A stretch of DNA of 10,966 nucleotides from JBBQRS01 sp038214535 (GTDB lineage: Bacteria; Chloroflexota; Anaerolineae; CG2-30-64-16): positions 1-10,966 of the forward strand of contig JBBQRS010000137.1 in NCBI GenBank assembly GCA_038214535.1, given 5' to 3'. A model generated the notes under the pieces. That model was not told the DNA's origin, did not search any database, and was given only the letters and a program-made list of their open reading frames with translations. Positions 7,839-10,966 of this stretch are shown piece after piece. The translations under genes were made by a program, and so were the position numbers. Position 1 is the stretch's first letter. Every line of letters begins with the position of its first letter.

Positions 7839-9098
7839 ATGACCCTCGGCTACCGGACCCGGCCCTTGCGCGTGCGTTTGGCCTTGATCTTCGCGGTCCT
7901 GGGACCCGGCATCATCACGGCCAACGTGGACAACGACGCGGGCGGCATCACCACGTACTCGGTGGCCGGCGCACATTACGGTTATTCTCTGATGTGGATG
8001 ATGCCACTGGTCGCCCTGGCCCTGATCGTGGTGCAGGAGATGAGCGCCCGGCTCGGCGTGGTGACCGGCAAAGGACTGGCCGATCTCATCCGCGAGCATC
8101 TGGGCGTCCGGCTGACGGCGCTCATCATCGGCGTATTGCTGTTCGCCAACCTTGCCAACACGGTCAGCGAGTTCGCCGGGGTGGCCGCCAGCATGGAACT
8201 CTTCGGGGTCACGAAATACCTGTCGGTGCCCATCGCCGCCGTACTGGTCTGGCTGCTGATGGTGAAGGGAAACTATAAGACCGTTGAACGGGTGTTCCTG
8301 GCTGCCAGCGCGATTTACCTTAGTTACATCGCATCGGGTATCCTGGCGCACCCGGATTGGCATGAAGTCGCCAAATCATTTGTGACGCCCAGCTTCCAGT
8401 TCACCCCCGGCTATGTAACGATCTTCGTGACGATCATCGGCACGACCATCGCGCCTTGGATGCAGTTTTACCAGCAATCATCCATCGTGGACAAAGGCCT
8501 CAAAATCACCGACTTCGCCTATGAGCGGCTCGACGTAATCGTTGGTTCGCTCTTCGCCGTCGTCGTCGCGGCGTTCATCATGATCGCCTGCGCCGCGACG
8601 ATCTACACCAACCACATCCCGGTCGAGACGGCCTCGGACGCGGCGCTTGCGTTGCAACCTCTGGCGGGGCGCTATGCCGCGGCGCTATTTGGTCTCGGCC
8701 TGCTCAACGCCTCCATTTTCTCGGCGGCTATCCTGCCCCTCTCCACCGCGTATGTGGTTTGCGAGGCATTCGGTTGGGAGGCCGGCATCAATCATGGCCT
8801 CAAAGAAGCGCCAATTTTCTTCGGCATTTACACCGCGCTGATCGTGCTGGGCGCGGCCGTGATCTTGCTCCCCATCAAATCTCTCGTGCAGACGATGATG
8901 GCCAGCCAGACGCTCAACGGCGTGTTACTGCCGGTGATCTTGATCGTCATGCTGATCCTCATCAACAACAAGCCACTGATGGGGCGCTTCGTCAACAACC
9001 GCGCCTTCAACATCCTCGCCTGGGTGATGGTGATCCTGTTGATTCTGCTGACGGTCATCCTGATCGTCGTGACGATGTTCCCCAATCTGTTGGGGTAG
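7839..9098 (+). CDS. Divergent Nramp-family divalent metal transporter
   Basis: A 419-residue inner-membrane protein with about 11 hydrophobic helices, the size and layout of the Nramp (SLC11) family, expected to import a divalent cation. TM1 reads LGPGIITANVDNDAGGITTY with D33-A-G-G36 where typical Nramp proteins have DPGN. TM6 reads IGTTIAPWMQFY (200-211) with A205-P-W-M where typical members have MPHN. The Met that favours Mn2+/Fe2+ over Mg2+/Ca2+ is thus missing, as is also reported for the Nramp-related Mg2+ transporters (NRMT). Substrate is therefore uncertain and could be Mg2+. I chose ATG at 7839, with AGGGG seven bases upstream, over a GTG at 7815 that has no ribosome site. It is co-transcribed with the MgtE-like sensor gene. 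The name mntH should not be applied without testing. Confidence 0.9.
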   Translation: MTLGYRTRPLRVRLALIFAVLGPGIITANVDNDAGGITTYSVAGAHYGYSLMWMMPLVALALIVVQEMSARLGVVTGKGLADLIREHLGVRLTALIIGVLLFANLANTVSEFAGVAASMELFGVTKYLSVPIAAVLVWLLMVKGNYKTVERVFLAASAIYLSYIASGILAHPDWHEVAKSFVTPSFQFTPGYVTIFVTIIGTTIAPWMQFYQQSSIVDKGLKITDFAYERLDVIVGSLFAVVVAAFIMIACAATIYTNHIPVETASDAALALQPLAGRYAAALFGLGLLNASIFSAAILPLSTAYVVCEAFGWEAGINHGLKEAPIFFGIYTALIVLGAAVILLPIKSLVQTMMASQTLNGVLLPVILIVMLILINNKPLMGRFVNNRAFNILAWVMVILLILLTVILIVVTMFPNLLG

Positions 9099-9127
9099 CC
9101 CAGAACGCGGGTCGGCTCGTTGCCGCG

Positions 9128-9873
9128 CTACAGTCGCGCCGAGATCTGCGTCGCGCCGACGGCATTACGGATGTTCAACCGGTCGCCGGTGACCCTGAAG
9201 GTCGTCCCGGCTTGCAAGGCGGCCAGGAACTGCGCCTCCTGCTCCATGATCCCTTCCGGTCGGACGCACATCTTGCGCGTAGAACCCAGCGGGCCGACCC
9301 TGATTTGATCGCCCTCGGTTTGATAGGGACCGAAGTAGGAATTGCAGCCCGCCGAACCGGTCACCTGGCCGTCAACGCCGAAGTTGAGTGTGACAGTCGT
9401 GCCGATGATGGGCGAAGTTACCGCCTGCCTGCCGTCGTTGACGCCCATCACCCGCCATGACGTGCCGGCGAGCGCGATGGGGCTGGCGGCGACAAACGAC
9501 ATGACCCCGGCGTCCTCCGCCAACATGAAGAGCAATTTGTCGTCAGCCCCGCGGTACGCGCTGACCTGCGCCAACTCCTCAAGGAACGCATCGGCCTGCG
9601 AATCGAGCGGGCAGGCGACCATCGTGCTGGGGCCGAGTTGAATTGTCAGATTGTCACCCTGAATGGTGTACTGTCCCGCGCCTGGTTACAGTCGGCCTTG
9701 ATCGCCAGCCGGCCGCCGACCAGGAACTCCAGAAGATACCGGTTCGGGTCGGTCACCGTGACGATCTTGTCGTCGCTGAACTGCGCCCCCTCCCACTTCC
9801 ACACGAAATTACTCAGATTGTCCATAGCTCGACCTTCTGCCGCCGGACAGGCCGTTGCGGCGAATATCATCAT
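9128..9873 (-). pseudogene. Tandem META-domain (HslJ-like) protein, split by a single-base frameshift
   Basis: Two minus-strand frames together encode one META-domain protein of about 248 residues. The first (from 9873) gives a short hydrophobic start MMIFAATACPAAEG, then FVWKWEGAQFSDD, YLLEFLVGGRLAIKADCNQAR, and stops at 9646-9648. The second frame continues exactly where the family expects it, GQYTIQGDNLTIQLGPST then MVACP, and runs into a second META domain: LAGTSWRVMGVND, GSAGCNSYFGPYQ, STRKMCVRPEGIMEQEAQFL, ending at 9128. The frames join by a -1 shift at a GGG run (plus 9675-9677); one lost G in a run of four would explain it. A read-through error or real mutation cannot be told apart here. 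META proteins are usually secreted or lipoproteins; a weak lipobox-like ATAC is seen. An alternative start at 9825 has AGAAGG upstream. It converges on the Nramp gene, 29 bases away. Confidence 0.8.
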
Positions 9874-9907
9874 GCCCCATCATGGGCGCGGTTTGTTCAG
9901 TATTTTC

Positions 9908-9916
9908 ACTATATCA
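9908..9916 (-). promoter_or_regulatory. Extended -10 promoter of the META-domain gene
   Basis: On the minus strand TGATATAGT gives TATAGT (9913-9908, five of six) with the TGn extension. The predicted start near 9901 is about 28 bases before the ATG at 9873, which supports transcription from before that codon. No clear -35. Confidence 0.45.
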
Positions 9917-9963
9917 TGTTTTTCTCTCAGATTGTCCGGCGAAGTGTGAAACGAATGTCATCC

Positions 9964-10009
9964 CTGTTGGTTACGGCCCACTTCTCCTCCGGGCGTTGCT
10001 TACCAACAG
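9964..10009. promoter_or_regulatory. Widely spaced dyad at the GNAT promoter
   Basis: CTGTTGGT (9964-9971) and ACCAACAG (10002-10009) are perfectly complementary, 30 bases apart. The right half lies just inside the -35/-10 spacer of the GNAT promoter. This could be a pair of operator half-sites or chance. Confidence 0.25.
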
Positions 10010-10024
10010 CGACCGTGCTAATAT
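9996..10024 (+). promoter_or_regulatory. Candidate promoter of the GNAT gene
   Basis: TTGCTT (9996-10001), 17 bp spacer, then TAATAT (10019-10024) preceded by TGC, giving the extended -10 TGCTAATAT. The predicted start near 10031 leaves a leader of about 47 bases, with GAGG seven bases before the ATG. The rest of the region 9914-10077 holds no gene that I can support. Confidence 0.5.
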
Positions 10025-10077
10025 CGCGAAAGACCGCCCTATCATCTCTCAACCCCTGACCGACCCGAGGAAACACG

Positions 10078-10716
10078 ATGCTCGTGAGACCGTATCAGCC
10101 CGCCGACCGAACAGCCGTACACCGGATCGCGGCCGACACCGCTTTCTTCGGCGCGCCGGTCGAGACCTACCTGCCGGACCGGAAGTTATTTTCCGACTAC
10201 TTCATGGCCTATTACACCGACACCGAGCCTGAACACCTGTGGGTGGCCGAGCACGAGGGCCAGGTTGGCGGCTATTTCGCGGGCAGCCTGGGCGGGGCGA
10301 AGCTGACCATCGGTCAGGCGCGCGCAGCCCTCAAGGTGGCAGGTGGGTTGGTATTGGGGCGCTATAAAGATTCGAGCGACGCGTTGAAGTTCGCGTTCCG
10401 CATGGCCCCGGCGGCGCTCGGCGGCGAATACCCTCAGCCATCGCTCGCCGCATACCCGGCGCATCTCCACATCAACGTAGCTGAATCCTTGCGCGGCCAG
10501 GGAGCCGGGCGAAAGCTCATGGATACGGGGCTGGCAGGGATGGCTGCGGCAGGCGCGCGGGGCATTCATCTGAACACAACCAGCTACAACGTCGCCGCAG
10601 TCAACATGTATGAGAAATTGGGGTTCAAGTTACTGGGGCGCGCGCCGACGCACCTTTGGGAGCCGTGGTTGCCCGATGTAGCCATTGAGAATCTGGTGTA
10701 CGGGAAATCACTCTGA
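10078..10716 (+). CDS. GNAT-family N-acetyltransferase
   Basis: A 212-residue acetyltransferase. It opens with the common GNAT start LVRPYQPADRTAVHRIA; strand VWVAEHEGQVGGYFAGSLGG-like segment lies at about 54-73 (beginning LWVAEHEGQVGGYFAG). The acetyl-CoA site is at 131-150: HINVAESLRGQGAGRKLMD, with R139-GQGAG144 matching the R/Q-x-x-G-x-G/A loop. NVAAVNMYEKLGFKLLGR (171-188) is the usual motif B with its C-terminal 'Y..LGF'. An insert of about 45 residues (74-120) between these parts is longer than in minimal GNATs and may shape the acceptor site. The acceptor substrate cannot be inferred. It is a single gene with its own promoter, followed 97 bases on by comM. Confidence 0.87.
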   Translation: MLVRPYQPADRTAVHRIAADTAFFGAPVETYLPDRKLFSDYFMAYYTDTEPEHLWVAEHEGQVGGYFAGSLGGAKLTIGQARAALKVAGGLVLGRYKDSSDALKFAFRMAPAALGGEYPQPSLAAYPAHLHINVAESLRGQGAGRKLMDTGLAGMAAAGARGIHLNTTSYNVAAVNMYEKLGFKLLGRAPTHLWEPWLPDVAIENLVYGKSL

Positions 10717-10728
10717 TTGCGTCGCAAT
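10716..10728 (+). terminator. Small hairpin after the GNAT gene
   Basis: ATTGC-gtc-GCAAT begins at the last base of the GNAT stop codon and is followed by TTTGG and then TCTTTT about 13 bases on. The stem is only five pairs and the T-run is distant, so termination here is possible but weak. Confidence 0.25.
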
Positions 10729-10753
10729 TTGGCTGGTATCTTTTGTCAACTGG

Positions 10754-10762
10754 TGCTAAACT
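10754..10762 (+). promoter_or_regulatory. Candidate extended -10 of the comM gene
   Basis: TGCTAAACT gives a TAAACT -10 with the TGn extension; there is no good -35 at the right distance. Predicted start is near 10769, about 45 bases before the comM ATG. Confidence 0.4.
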
Positions 10763-10813
10763 ACACAAGCTATCGTGACCATTGACCTCTCATCACCATG
10801 CGGAGGAGCGCTG

Positions 10814-10966
10814 ATGCTCGCCAAGACCCACAGTTGTGCCCTCATCGGCCTCGACGGCGCGATCGTCGAAGTAGAAGCCGACCTCAATTCTCGCTCCCTG
10901 CCCTCCGTGACGCTGGTTGGCCTGCCCGACGCAGCCGTGAAGGAATCCACCGAGCGAATCCGCGCG
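10814..10966 (+). CDS. comM: ComM/YifB-family Mg-chelatase-like AAA+ protein, N-terminal part
   Basis: The first 51 codons of a gene that leaves the window. The protein starts MLAKTHSCALIGLDG, then VEVEADL, then LPSVTLVGLPDAAVKESTER, which is the highly conserved N-terminal (ChlI-like) region of ComM/YifB. In other bacteria ComM is a hexameric helicase that promotes branch migration of incoming DNA during natural transformation. The ATPase and C-terminal domains lie beyond the window. A GGAGGAG ends five bases before the ATG, supporting the start. The family is almost universal in bacteria, so its presence alone does not show competence. Confidence 0.9.
   Translation, partial: MLAKTHSCALIGLDGAIVEVEADLNSRSLPSVTLVGLPDAAVKESTERIRA

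Noticed and set aside
9873..9909. In-frame GTG AAA ATA start upstream of the META gene, followed by TGA, as a possible signal peptide broken by a stop or with recoded TGA.
   Set aside because: The GTG overlaps the predicted -10 element and so would lie before the transcript start; there is no ribosome site, and nothing supports recoding of TGA elsewhere in the window.

Overview
The window is GC-rich bacterial chromosomal DNA with short intergenic gaps. The gene mix suggests a free-living Chloroflexota (Anaerolineae-like) bacterium: an EAD1-type conflict protein, Phd/VapC, glycolate oxidase glcDEF, an FmdA/AmdA amidase, a PRC/MgtE_N/CBS protein paired with a divergent Nramp transporter, a META-domain protein, and ComM. 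The phylum is inferred from gene content and composition; there is no rRNA or marker gene to prove it.

Layout. Positions 1-290 (minus) hold the N-terminus of a protein that leaves the window; its first ~85 residues look like an effector-associated domain 1 (EAD1). Positions 424-1150 (minus) are a Phd/YefM-VapC toxin-antitoxin pair with overlapping genes and an AT-rich palindromic operator/promoter. Positions 1242-5081 (minus) are a tight glcD-glcE-glcF operon read from a consensus extended -10 promoter. A divergent intergenic region (5082-5346) carries a 70-bp inverted repeat and the promoter of an acetamidase/formamidase gene (5347-6270, plus). An inverted repeat built of 8-bp tandem units follows. 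Then comes a two-gene metal unit: a soluble PRC/MgtE_N/CBS protein (6524-7780) and a divergent Nramp transporter (7839-9098). Converging on it is a tandem META-domain gene (9128-9873, minus) broken by a one-base frameshift. A GNAT acetyltransferase (10078-10716) and the start of comM/yifB (10814 to the end) close the window, both on plus.

How the genes relate. glcDEF would oxidise glycolate (or a related 2-hydroxy acid) to glyoxylate and pass electrons on through the FeS subunit. The divergent amidase would release ammonia from formamide or acetamide. The two flank one regulatory region but need not be co-regulated. The most intriguing unit is the soluble MgtE-like sensor plus Nramp pair. The sensor has the Mg2+-sensing cytosolic half of MgtE but no channel, and the transporter lacks the usual Nramp metal-site methionine, so a trans-acting sensor/transporter pair for Mg2+ or another divalent ion is plausible. 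Six of the candidate promoters share an extended -10 of the form TGnTAnnnT. The left 1.2 kb (EAD1 plus toxin-antitoxin) looks like the edge of a defence or accessory region.
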